Positions 1-7,764 of a stretch of 64,000 nt of DNA are shown here, piece after piece. Each line of letters begins with the position of its first letter. Positions within the stretch are counted from its first letter, which is position 1. The stretch is from UBA1738 sp003453455 (GTDB taxonomy: Bacteria; Bacillota; Clostridia; UBA1381): NCBI GenBank assembly GCA_946621875.1, contig CAMOOX010000001.1, positions 1 through 64,000 of the forward strand, given 5' to 3'. Under the pieces are notes generated by a model. That model was not told where the DNA came from, ran no database searches, and worked only from the letters and a program-made list of their open reading frames with translations. A program made the position numbers and the translations under genes.

Positions 1-130
1 TACGGATGACACGGACACGGCACGCATGCGAGCGGAATAATTGCCGCCCCGGATGAATGATATAGGTATAGTCGATGTTGCGCTGAAATACAATACCTTT
101 ACCCGTGAGATATACACCTTTGCCGGATAG
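1..130 (+). pseudogene. Degraded subtilisin-family protease remnant
   Basis: Frame 1 (bases 10-57) reads HGHGTHASGIIAAPDE, which matches the catalytic-histidine block of S8 subtilases (HGTHVAGIIAA type). The conserved continuation NDIGIVDVA then appears in frame 2 from base 56. The residues before the block (Asp-Asp) are also in frame 2, and frame 1 has a stop at bases 7-9. At least two frameshifts within 60 bases mean the gene is broken. Only the tail of the remnant is in the window and frame 2 ends at a TAG at 128-130. The match rests on one motif, so the call is moderate. Confidence 0.5.
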
Positions 131-175
131 AGCAAAGAGGCATTCCATACACTTGTAAAAATTGTCATAGGCAAA

Positions 176-205
176 CAAAGTCAATAATTTTTTTTATTGA
201 CTTTG
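176..205. promoter_or_regulatory. Perfect inverted repeat over the glnA promoter
   Basis: Arms CAAAGTCAATAA (176-187) and TTATTGACTTTG (194-205) are exact reverse complements around six T residues. The right arm contains the TTGACT -35 element of the glnA promoter, so the repeat is placed like a repressor operator. It could instead be a terminator hairpin of the decayed upstream gene. It does not fit the GlnR/TnrA consensus. Confidence 0.55.
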
Positions 206-225
206 TGCTTTTAAGGTGGTAGAAT
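197..225 (+). promoter_or_regulatory. Promoter of glnA
   Basis: TTGACT at 197-202 and TAGAAT at 220-225 are separated by 17 bases, about 30 bases upstream of the chosen glnA start at 255. The promoter lies over the upstream in-frame GTG at 216, which rules that GTG out as a start. Confidence 0.6.
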
Positions 226-254
226 TATGCAAAAGCAAAAAGGGGTGTAATTTT

Positions 255-1469
255 ATGTATAGCAAAGAAGAGGTTTTGGAATACATTTTATCGGAAGATG
301 TTAAGTTTATTAAACTTGCGTTTTGTGATGTGTTTGGCGTGCAGAAAAATATATCTATTCTTTCAACCGAGCTTGAAAGGGCGTTTGAAAACGGAATTTC
401 CTTTGATGCCTCTGCGATATGCGGTTTTGGCGATGAGGCAAATTCCGATTTATTCCTTTTCCCTGACCCGTCAACAATTGAGGTCTTGCCGTGGAGGCCG
501 ACACAAGGTAAGGTTGTGAGAATGATTTGCGATATAAAAAATCCTGACGGAACACCTTTTGAGCTGGATACAAGGAATATTTTAAAAAATGCTGTAAGTT
601 TTGCAAATAAAAACGGCATAAAGCTTAAAATTGGCTCAGAATTTGAATTTTACCTTTTCAAAACAGATGATGAGGGAAATCCGACAAGCGAGCCATTTGA
701 CAATGCAGGATATTTTGATATTGCACCATTTGACCGCGGTGAAAATGTACGCCGTGAGATTTGTCTTACCCTTGAAAATATGGATATTTATCCCGAAAGC
801 TCACATCACGAAGAGGGACCGGGACAAAATGAGATAGATTTTAAACATTCAGCTCCGTTATTGAGCGCAGATAATGCTGTAACTTTTAAGTCAGTTACCC
901 AGACAATAGCAGCTAAAAACGGACTTTATGCAAGCTTTATGCCAAAGCCTGTCAAGAATTCAAGCGGAAACGGAATGCATATAAATATTTCGCTTAGCGA
1001 CAAAGAAAAAACGGACAGTTTTATAGCAGGCATATTAGAAAATATAAACGGAATTACGGCATTTTTGAACCCGGTAAAAGAGTCGTATGAAAGATTGGGC
1101 GGAAAAAAGGCTCCGTTTTATGTTACATGGGCTGAGGGCAATCGCTCACAGCTTATCAGAATTCCGGCAGAAAACGGAGAAAGAAGCCGTTTTGAATTGC
1201 GTTCTCCCGATCCTATGGCAAATCCGTATCTTACATATGCACTGTTGATTTATGCAGGGATGGAGGGCGTTATAAGTAACAAGGAGCTTATTGCACCTTG
1301 CAACATCAATCTGTATAATGCAAAAAAGGAGATAACAGAAAAACTGTCACATCTTCCAAAAACATTAGATGAGGCAATTTTGCTTGCAAAGGGTAGCGGG
1401 ATAGTAAAAAAATATATACCTGACAAAATTTTGGAGGCATTTGAAAAATTAAATAATAAATCGGAGTGA
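255..1469 (+). CDS. glnA: Type I glutamine synthetase family protein
   Basis: ATP-dependent ligation of ammonia to glutamate in the cytoplasm, the first step of nitrogen assimilation. At 404 residues it is shorter than the usual 440-470. Recognisable blocks are HEEGPGQNEIDF near residue 184 (metal-binding glutamates), GNGMHINI near 237, and NRSQLIRIP followed by RFELRSPDP near 296. The ATG at 255 follows AAAGGGGTG at a good distance; the in-frame GTG at 216 lies inside the promoter. It overlaps the ANTAR regulator reading frame by a few bases, so the two are co-transcribed. The short length leaves a related gamma-glutamyl ligase possible, but the surrounding nitrogen genes favour glutamine synthetase. 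Confidence 0.85.
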   Translation: MYSKEEVLEYILSEDVKFIKLAFCDVFGVQKNISILSTELERAFENGISFDASAICGFGDEANSDLFLFPDPSTIEVLPWRPTQGKVVRMICDIKNPDGTPFELDTRNILKNAVSFANKNGIKLKIGSEFEFYLFKTDDEGNPTSEPFDNAGYFDIAPFDRGENVRREICLTLENMDIYPESSHHEEGPGQNEIDFKHSAPLLSADNAVTFKSVTQTIAAKNGLYASFMPKPVKNSSGNGMHINISLSDKEKTDSFIAGILENINGITAFLNPVKESYERLGGKKAPFYVTWAEGNRSQLIRIPAENGERSRFELRSPDPMANPYLTYALLIYAGMEGVISNKELIAPCNINLYNAKKEITEKLSHLPKTLDEAILLAKGSGIVKKYIPDKILEAFEKLNNKSE

Positions 1470-1474
1470 GAGCT

Positions 1475-2068
1475 ATGCTTTTTGACAGGGAAGAATTAAG
1501 CATACTTGCAGTCTCTGTATCGGATAAAATCTATGATATACTGACTGATTTGTTAAAAGACCGATTTCATATAGATTTGCATCGTGCGTCAAGTGTCGGC
1601 GAAGCAAAGCGAATGGTGCTTTTGCAGGGTTTTGACATTGTAATAATAAATGCACCGCTTAAAGATGAATCAGGTATAGATTTTGCGATAAATACCGCCG
1701 CTGAAAACTCCGCAGGCGTGCTGATTCTTATAAATAATGAATATTACGAACAGGTTTTGGACAAGGTTATGGAATACGGTGTTTTGACGGTATCAAAGCC
1801 GCTTTCGCATCAAGCCTTGTATGAAGCCTTCAATCTGCTTGTTGCAACAAATTATCGGCTTAAAAAGACCCAAAAGAAAAACGAAAAGCTGACGGCAAAA
1901 ATGGCGGAACTGCGGGTTGTAAACCGAGCAAAATGGATTTTGATAGAAAACTTGGGACTTTCAGAGGAGGAAGCGCACAGAGTTATCGAAAAACAGGCAA
2001 TGGATGTGCGGCAATCAAAGCGTGAGGTTGCAGAAACTATAATCCGTACATATGGCACAGAAAAATAA
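1475..2068 (+). CDS. ANTAR-domain antitermination response regulator
   Basis: About 197 residues: a receiver-like domain (residues 1-118), a coiled linker, and a C-terminal ANTAR RNA-binding domain (about 132-193, with the NRAKWILIE and LSEEEAHR blocks). ANTAR proteins bind paired hexaloop hairpins in nascent RNA and prevent termination. The conserved receiver lysine is present (VSKPL), but the phosphoacceptor position reads IINAPL, with Asn where Asp is expected, and the acidic pocket is poor. It is therefore probably a pseudo-receiver that responds to something other than phosphorylation. The ATG at 1475 follows CGGAG; a GTG at 1466 is the alternative. Its position between two glutamine synthetase genes suggests control of nitrogen assimilation. 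Confidence 0.85.
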   Translation: MLFDREELSILAVSVSDKIYDILTDLLKDRFHIDLHRASSVGEAKRMVLLQGFDIVIINAPLKDESGIDFAINTAAENSAGVLILINNEYYEQVLDKVMEYGVLTVSKPLSHQALYEAFNLLVATNYRLKKTQKKNEKLTAKMAELRVVNRAKWILIENLGLSEEEAHRVIEKQAMDVRQSKREVAETIIRTYGTEK

Positions 2069-2081
2069 GTTTTTTTGTGCC
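2054..2081 (+). terminator. Hairpin across the end of the ANTAR gene
   Basis: GGCACAGAAAAA (2054-2065) can pair with the run of T and GTGCC ending at 2081, with the stop codon in the loop. No strong T run follows the stem, so termination here is uncertain. Confidence 0.35.
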
Positions 2082-2133
2082 ATTTTGACAGAAAAATGTA
2101 TTAAATATTTTGCAATTTGTCATTTTTAACATA

Positions 2134-2162
2134 TTGACATTTTGATGATGCGGTGGTATCAT
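2134..2162 (+). promoter_or_regulatory. Promoter upstream of glnN
   Basis: TTGACA at 2134-2139 and TATCAT at 2157-2162 with 17-base spacing. The predicted start near 2169 is just before the strong hairpin at 2174-2211. Confidence 0.6.
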
Positions 2163-2173
2163 ATGCGTGTAAA

Positions 2174-2218
2174 GGCAATGAGGCCTCGAATGAAAATTCG
2201 GGCTCATTGTCTTTTTTT
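2174..2218 (+). terminator. Leader terminator/attenuator before glnN
   Basis: GGCAATGAG (2174-2182) pairs with CTCATTGTC (2203-2211), continued inward by CC/GG and CGAAT/ATTCG around a GAAA loop, and followed by seven T residues (2212-2218). It lies between the promoter and the glnN start, so transcripts from that promoter must read through it. It is a candidate target of the adjacent ANTAR protein, although the loop is not the AxxGxx hexaloop known for ANTAR sites. Confidence 0.65.
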
Positions 2219-2245
2219 GTTTATTCAAAAAAGGAGTGAGAATTT

Positions 2246-4336
2246 ATGAACAAAGTAACCCAAATGTTTGGAAGCAAGGTATTTAACAGCGCCACTATGA
2301 AGGAGCGCCTGCCGAAAGAGGCGTATAAGGCTGTGCAGAACGCTATAAAGAACGGCAAGAGACTTGATTCAAGCGTTGCTGATGTTGTGGCAAATTCAAT
2401 GAAGGATTGGGCGATAGAAAACGGCGCAACGCATTTTACACATTGGTTCCAGCCGATGACGGGCGTTACGGCGGAAAAGCACGATAGTTTTATCTCTCCT
2501 ACTGATGACGGACATATAATAATGGAATTTAAAGGGAAGGAACTTGTTCAGGGTGAGCCTGATGCGTCAAGCTTTCCGTCAGGCGGACTTCGTGCAACCT
2601 TTGAGGCAAGAGGATACACCGCTTGGGACCCGACATCATTTGCATTTATAAAGGGAAATACACTTTGTATTCCTACTGCATTCTGCTCCTACGGAGGCGA
2701 GGCACTTGACAAAAAAACGCCTCTCTTGCGGTCAATGGAGGCAATAAATAAGCAAGCGTTAAGGGTATTGAAGCTGTTCGGAAATGATGCAACATCCGTT
2801 AAAACAACAGTAGGACCTGAGCAGGAATATTTCCTTATAGATAAAGATATGTACGATAAGCGCCCCGACCTGTTATATACGGGAAGAACGCTGTTCGGAG
2901 CAAAATCACCCAAAGGTCAGGAGCTTGACGACCATTATTTCGGAACAATAAAGTCAAGAGTTGCGAAATTTATGGAGGAACTTAACTGCGAGCTTTGGAA
3001 GCTCGGCATACTTGCAAAAACGGAGCATAACGAGGTTGCACCTGCCCAGCACGAGCTTGCACCAATATTTACTACAACAAATATTGCAACAGACCATAAC
3101 CAGATTACAATGGAACTTATGCAAAGAATTGCAAAAAAGCACAGTATGGTGTGCTTACTTCACGAAAAGCCGTTCGCCGGGGTAAACGGCAGCGGAAAGC
3201 ATAATAACTGGTCAATTTCAACAGCTGAGGGCGTGAACCTCTTAGAGCCGGGCGAAACGCCTCACGAAAACGCACAGTTTTTGCTGTTCTTATGCAGCGT
3301 AATTAAAGCGGTTGACGATTATCAGGATTTACTTAGAATTTCGGTTGCATCGGCAGGAAATGACCATAGACTTGGAGCAAATGAGGCACCGCCTGCGGTA
3401 GTTTCTATATTCTTAGGCGAGGAGCTTACAGAAATTTTGGAATCTATTGCATCAGATTCGTCGTATGACACAAAGGAACGGGTACAAATGAAAATCGGCG
3501 TACATGTCCTGCCAAGATTTCCAAAGGATGCAACAGACAGGAACAGGACAAGCCCCTTTGCATTTACGGGAAACAAGTTTGAGTTCAGAATGCTTGGCTC
3601 ATCAGCATCAGTATCAGGAGCAAACATTGTGTTAAATACAGCGGTTGCAGAGAGTTTAAAACAGTTTGCCGACGAGCTTGAAGGCAAAACGGACTTTAAC
3701 GATGCACTTCACGAGCTCATAAAGCGGACTATAAAAGAACATAAGCGCATTATCTTCAACGGCAACGGCTATGATGATGCGTGGATAAAGGAAGCGGAAG
3801 CAAGAGGACTTTTAAACCTCAAATCCACTCCTGACTGCCTGCCTTATTACATTTCCGAAAAAAACGAGAAATTGTTTGCAGACCATAAGGTATTGTCCCC
3901 GTCCGAGCTTAATGCAAGATATGAGATAAAGCTTGAAACATACTCGAAAATTCTTAACATTGAGGCACTTACTATGGTTGATATGGTAAATAAGGACATA
4001 TTACCTGCAATTTCAGCTTTTATCAGTAAGCTTTCAAAATGTGTAAACGAGAAAAAAGCAGCAGTTTCAAGCGCTGATTGCAAGTATGAGGAAAAGACGA
4101 TTTCACGGCTTTCAACACTTGCAGGCGTTATTTATGACAGATGCGAAAGGCTTGAAAAGGCTTTAATAGGAGCTATGGACCAAAAAGATGCACAAAAGAC
4201 GGCAACATACTATAAAGATGTAATTTTCAAGGCGATGAACGAGCTTAGAATAAGCGTAGATGAGGCGGAGGTCATAACCGACAGAAAATATTGGCCCTAT
4301 CCATCATATGGTGAGCTACTGTTTAGCGTAAGATAA
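2246..4336 (+). CDS. glnN: Type III glutamine synthetase
   Basis: 696 residues, the size of the GlnN/GSIII family, a second glutamine synthetase form common in Bacteroidota, cyanobacteria and Clostridia. Family blocks include FPSGGLRATFEARGYTAWDP near residue 112, VGPEQEYFLID near 190, HNEVAPAQHELAP near 260 and NGSGKHNNWS near 313. The ATG follows AAGGAGTG. It sits behind its own promoter and a terminator-like leader hairpin, and is followed closely by the ammonium channel. Having GSI and GSIII side by side suggests they are used under different nitrogen supply. Confidence 0.96.
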   Translation: MNKVTQMFGSKVFNSATMKERLPKEAYKAVQNAIKNGKRLDSSVADVVANSMKDWAIENGATHFTHWFQPMTGVTAEKHDSFISPTDDGHIIMEFKGKELVQGEPDASSFPSGGLRATFEARGYTAWDPTSFAFIKGNTLCIPTAFCSYGGEALDKKTPLLRSMEAINKQALRVLKLFGNDATSVKTTVGPEQEYFLIDKDMYDKRPDLLYTGRTLFGAKSPKGQELDDHYFGTIKSRVAKFMEELNCELWKLGILAKTEHNEVAPAQHELAPIFTTTNIATDHNQITMELMQRIAKKHSMVCLLHEKPFAGVNGSGKHNNWSISTAEGVNLLEPGETPHENAQFLLFLCSVIKAVDDYQDLLRISVASAGNDHRLGANEAPPAVVSIFLGEELTEILESIASDSSYDTKERVQMKIGVHVLPRFPKDATDRNRTSPFAFTGNKFEFRMLGSSASVSGANIVLNTAVAESLKQFADELEGKTDFNDALHELIKRTIKEHKRIIFNGNGYDDAWIKEAEARGLLNLKSTPDCLPYYISEKNEKLFADHKVLSPSELNARYEIKLETYSKILNIEALTMVDMVNKDILPAISAFISKLSKCVNEKKAAVSSADCKYEEKTISRLSTLAGVIYDRCERLEKALIGAMDQKDAQKTATYYKDVIFKAMNELRISVDEAEVITDRKYWPYPSYGELLFSVR

Positions 4337-4357
4337 TTTAAGGAAGGATTGACATTT

Positions 4358-6109
4358 ATGAAAAGCACAGAAATTTTTGATATTGTAAACAAAATAGTGT
4401 CCGAGGAAGTTTTTTCGGTATGGTTTTTAATCGGAGCGGCGCTTGTTTTCTTTATGCAGGCAGGCTTTGCTATGGTTGAAACAGGCTTTACCAGAGCCAA
4501 AAATGCAGGAAATATCATAATGAAAAACCTTATGGATTTTTGCATAGGAACGGTAATGTTCGTATTTTTGGGATTTTCACTTATGATGGCGGAAAATTAC
4601 ATTTTCGGATTTATCGGAGTTCCCAATTTGCAGATTTTCACAAATTTCGGTGAATTTATAAACACCAATGCGTCAAGTTTTGTTTTCAATTTAGTATTCT
4701 GTGCGACTGCGGCAACTATCGTATCGGGCGCTATGGCGGAGAGAACGAAATTCATATCCTACTGCATATATTCGGGCGTTATTTCACTTATCGTTTATCC
4801 TGTTGAGGCAGGCTGGGTATGGAATACACAGGGCTGGCTTTTCCAAATGGGATTTCACGACTATGCGGGTTCAGCGGCAATCCATACAGTTGGCGGTGTT
4901 GCAGCTTTAATCGGTGCGACAATATTAGGCCCGAGAATAGGCAAGTACAAAAAGGACGCATTCGGCAAGGTTATAAAGGTAAACGCTATTCCCGGCCATG
5001 CAATCACAATCGGAGCACTCGGCTGTTTTATACTTTGGTTCGGTTGGTACGGCTTTAATGGTGCCGCGGCAAAGAGTATCCCGGAGCTTGGCTCGGTATT
5101 CTTAACAACAACGATTGCTCCCGCCGTTGCAACGGTTGCCTGTATGATTTATACATGGATTAAAAACGGCAAGCCTGATGTTTCGATGTGCTTAAACGCA
5201 TCTCTTGCAGGTCTTGTCGGAATTACGGCAGGCTGTGACGCACTCGACGCTTTCGGCTCAATAGTAGTCGGCATAGTTTCAGGCATTTTGGTTGTTGTAG
5301 TTGTAGAATTTTTGGATATTAAGCTCCACATTGATGACCCCGTCGGTGCTGTCGGCGTTCATATGGCAAATGGCATCTGGGGTACAATCGCAGTCGGACT
5401 TTTGGCAAATCCTGATGCACCTGCGGGACTTAGCGGACTGTTTTATACAGGAAGTGCTAAGCTATTGCTTGTTCAGATTTTGGGTATTTCAGCCATTATT
5501 TTATGGACAGCAATAACTATGCTTATAACATTTAATGTAATTAAGAAAACTGTGGGATTAAGGGCAAGTGCGGAAGAAGAAATTATGGGACTTGACCTGA
5601 CTGAACACGGACTTCCCAATTCCTACGCGGATTTTGCCGCTGCAACGCATATTGAATATAATGCTGATGCACCTACACAAGTTTTGGGCGATGTGCCTGT
5701 TTCCGAGGCGGTTGAGGTGCAAAAAATGCCGACCTTTAGCGAGGAGAAAAGCAGTAAATTTACAAAAATTGAAATCATATGCAAGGAGCGTATGCTTGAA
5801 AGTCTTAAAAACAGCCTTATTGATATAGGAATTACAGGTATGACGGTATCCCATGTTATGGGTTGCGGTATTCAAAAAGGAAAGCCCGAATATTACAGAG
5901 GTGTTGAGGTTGAACCGAGTCTTATGCCGAAAATTCAGGTCGACATCGTCGTTGCAAAAGTGCCTGTAAGGCAGGTTATCGAAACTGCTAAAAAAGTGCT
6001 TTACACAGGACATATAGGAGACGGAAAAATATTTGTTTACGATGTTGAAAATGTTGTAAAGGTAAGAACGGGCGAAGAAGGTTATGACGCTTTGCAAGAC
6101 GTTGAGTAA
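4358..6109 (+). CDS. amt: Ammonium channel with fused C-terminal PII domain
   Basis: 583 residues. The N-terminal part is a multi-pass Amt/Mep ammonium channel with MVETGFTRAKNAGN, both pore histidines (AAIHTVGG and GVHMANGIWG) and GWYGFNGA. After a linker, residues from about 466 form a complete PII (GlnB/GlnK) signalling domain with GITGMTV, QKGKPEYYRG, TGHIGDGKIF and RTGEEG. The T-loop position equivalent to E. coli Tyr51 is Val, so uridylylation there is not possible. PII normally plugs Amt as a separate trimer; here the plug is tethered. The ATG at 4358 follows AAGGAAGGA; a TTG at 4349 falls directly against that site and is rejected. Confidence 0.95.
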   Translation: MKSTEIFDIVNKIVSEEVFSVWFLIGAALVFFMQAGFAMVETGFTRAKNAGNIIMKNLMDFCIGTVMFVFLGFSLMMAENYIFGFIGVPNLQIFTNFGEFINTNASSFVFNLVFCATAATIVSGAMAERTKFISYCIYSGVISLIVYPVEAGWVWNTQGWLFQMGFHDYAGSAAIHTVGGVAALIGATILGPRIGKYKKDAFGKVIKVNAIPGHAITIGALGCFILWFGWYGFNGAAAKSIPELGSVFLTTTIAPAVATVACMIYTWIKNGKPDVSMCLNASLAGLVGITAGCDALDAFGSIVVGIVSGILVVVVVEFLDIKLHIDDPVGAVGVHMANGIWGTIAVGLLANPDAPAGLSGLFYTGSAKLLLVQILGISAIILWTAITMLITFNVIKKTVGLRASAEEEIMGLDLTEHGLPNSYADFAAATHIEYNADAPTQVLGDVPVSEAVEVQKMPTFSEEKSSKFTKIEIICKERMLESLKNSLIDIGITGMTVSHVMGCGIQKGKPEYYRGVEVEPSLMPKIQVDIVVAKVPVRQVIETAKKVLYTGHIGDGKIFVYDVENVVKVRTGEEGYDALQDVE

Positions 6110-6119
6110 TTTACATTAT

Positions 6120-6144
6120 CCCAAGCCGCAAAATGCGGCTTGGG
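6120..6144 (+). other. Perfect intercistronic hairpin
   Basis: CCCAAGCCGCA (6120-6130) and TGCGGCTTGGG (6134-6144) form an 11-bp perfect GC-rich stem with a three-base loop between amt and the asnB-like gene. No T run follows, so it looks like an RNA stability or processing element more than a terminator. Confidence 0.65.
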
Positions 6145-6171
6145 AAGTTGAAGTTTAAGGAGATACGGGAA

Positions 6172-7752
6172 ATGTGTTCAATTATGGGGTACTGCGGGAG
6201 CGGTGCGGATTTTGATAAATTTAAGGAGGGACTTTTAAAGACGCTTTCAAGAGGTCCCGATGATATGAGAATTATTGATACTGGATGCGGTCTTTTGGGT
6301 TTTTTGCGGCTTTCCATTATGGGACTTCACCCACAGGGTATGCAACCATTTGAAATGAAGGAAAGTTATGTAGTATGTAACGGTGAAATATACGGCTACG
6401 AGAAAACAAAAGCAGAGCTAAAAGCTAAGGGGTATGCCTTTAAAAGCGATTCCGACTGTGAAATCCTGCTGCCTTTATATAAAGAATATGGCGTAGATAT
6501 GTTTAAGCTTTTAGATGCGGAATTTGCACTCATTATATATGACGGAAAAACAGGCGAGTATATAGCTGCGCGTGACCCTATCGGCATACGACCGCTTTTT
6601 TACGGATACGATGAAAAAAGTACAATTATTTTTGCAAGCGAGCCAAAAAATCTTATGGGACTTTGCAATAAAATTATGCCGTTTCCGCCCGGGCACTATT
6701 ACAAAAATGGCGAATTTATCTGTTATCGTGATGTAACCGAAGTAAAAAAATATGTAAATGACGATTTAAATACTATTTGCGAAAATATCCGAAAAAAGCT
6801 TGTTTCGGGCATCAAAAAAAGGCTTGTTGCTGATGCAAAGGTGGGATTTTTGTTAAGCGGAGGACTCGATAGTTCCATTGTTTGCGCAGTTGCGGCAAAA
6901 GAAAGTAAAACACCTATTCGCACCTTTGCAATAGGTATGAGCGAGGACGCAATTGACTTAAAATATGCAAAGCAGGTTGCAGACTTCATAGGGAGCGAAC
7001 ACAGGGAAGTTATAATAAACAAGGACATAGTTTTGGAAAATTTAGAAAAGGTTATAGAAATACTTGCAACATACGATATTACTACAATAAGGGCAAGTAT
7101 GGGAATGTACCTTATCTGCAAAGCTATTCACGAAGAAACCGATATACGGGTACTATTAACGGGCGAGATTTCAGATGAGCTTTTTGGATATAAATATACC
7201 GATTTTGCACCAACCGCAGAAGACTTTCAAAAGGAAGCTGTAAAGCGTATAAAAGAGCTTTATGCCTATGATGTTCTGCGTGCGGACAGATGTATAAGCG
7301 TAAACTCATTGGAGGCAAGAGTACCATTTGGGGATCTTGATTTTGCGGAATATGTTATGAGCATAAATCCTGAAAAAAAGATAAATGTTTACGGTAAGGG
7401 AAAGTATCTTTTAAGAAAAGCCTTTGATGGAGATTATCTGCCGTATGAGATATTGTGGCGTGAAAAGGCGGCATTTTCTGACGCTGTCGGGCATTCAATG
7501 GTTGATTATTTGAAGGAATATGCAAACGGTTTCTATACAGACAGTGAATTTACAGAAAAATCAGAAAAATATACTTTTGCAAAACCGTTTACAAAGGAAT
7601 CACTTTTGTATCGTGAAATTTTTGAAAAATACTACCCAAATCAAGCGGAAATGGTGCCTGATTTTTGGATGCCGAATAGAAGCTGGGAGGGCTGTGATGT
7701 TGACGACCCGTCGGCAAGAGTTTTAAAAAACTACGGGAAAAGCGGAGTTTAA
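6172..7752 (+). CDS. asnB: Asparagine synthase (glutamine-hydrolysing) family protein
   Basis: 526 residues. The ATG at 6172 follows AAGGAGA and gives an N-terminus MCSIMGYCG, so Cys2 becomes the N-terminal nucleophile of a class II glutamine amidotransferase once Met is removed; an upstream ATG at 6133 would bury it. RGPDD and CNGEIYGY are family blocks of the glutaminase half. The synthetase half has the PP-loop LLSGGLDSSIV near residue 227 and ends with RSWEGCDVDDPSARVLKNY, as in AsnB. Expected reaction: aspartate + glutamine + ATP to asparagine. Its place between an ammonium channel and glutamate synthase fits amide nitrogen metabolism. Confidence 0.92.
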   Translation: MCSIMGYCGSGADFDKFKEGLLKTLSRGPDDMRIIDTGCGLLGFLRLSIMGLHPQGMQPFEMKESYVVCNGEIYGYEKTKAELKAKGYAFKSDSDCEILLPLYKEYGVDMFKLLDAEFALIIYDGKTGEYIAARDPIGIRPLFYGYDEKSTIIFASEPKNLMGLCNKIMPFPPGHYYKNGEFICYRDVTEVKKYVNDDLNTICENIRKKLVSGIKKRLVADAKVGFLLSGGLDSSIVCAVAAKESKTPIRTFAIGMSEDAIDLKYAKQVADFIGSEHREVIINKDIVLENLEKVIEILATYDITTIRASMGMYLICKAIHEETDIRVLLTGEISDELFGYKYTDFAPTAEDFQKEAVKRIKELYAYDVLRADRCISVNSLEARVPFGDLDFAEYVMSINPEKKINVYGKGKYLLRKAFDGDYLPYEILWREKAAFSDAVGHSMVDYLKEYANGFYTDSEFTEKSEKYTFAKPFTKESLLYREIFEKYYPNQAEMVPDFWMPNRSWEGCDVDDPSARVLKNYGKSGV

Positions 7753-7764
7753 TCGGAGGAGATT

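Noticed and set aside
216..254. Longer glnA start at a GTG
   Set aside because: The GTG lies within the spacer of the glnA promoter (-35 at 197-202, -10 at 220-225), so it would not be in the transcript; the ATG at 255 has a ribosome binding site.
2174..2211. Classic dual-hexaloop ANTAR site
   Set aside because: Only one hairpin is present and its loop is GAAA, not a six-base loop with A1 and G4, so I call it a terminator/attenuator and leave the ANTAR link as inference.
5558..6097. 179-codon minus-strand frame opposite amt
   Set aside because: It is the antisense shadow of the Amt-PII gene, with a composition and lack of family similarity typical of shadows.
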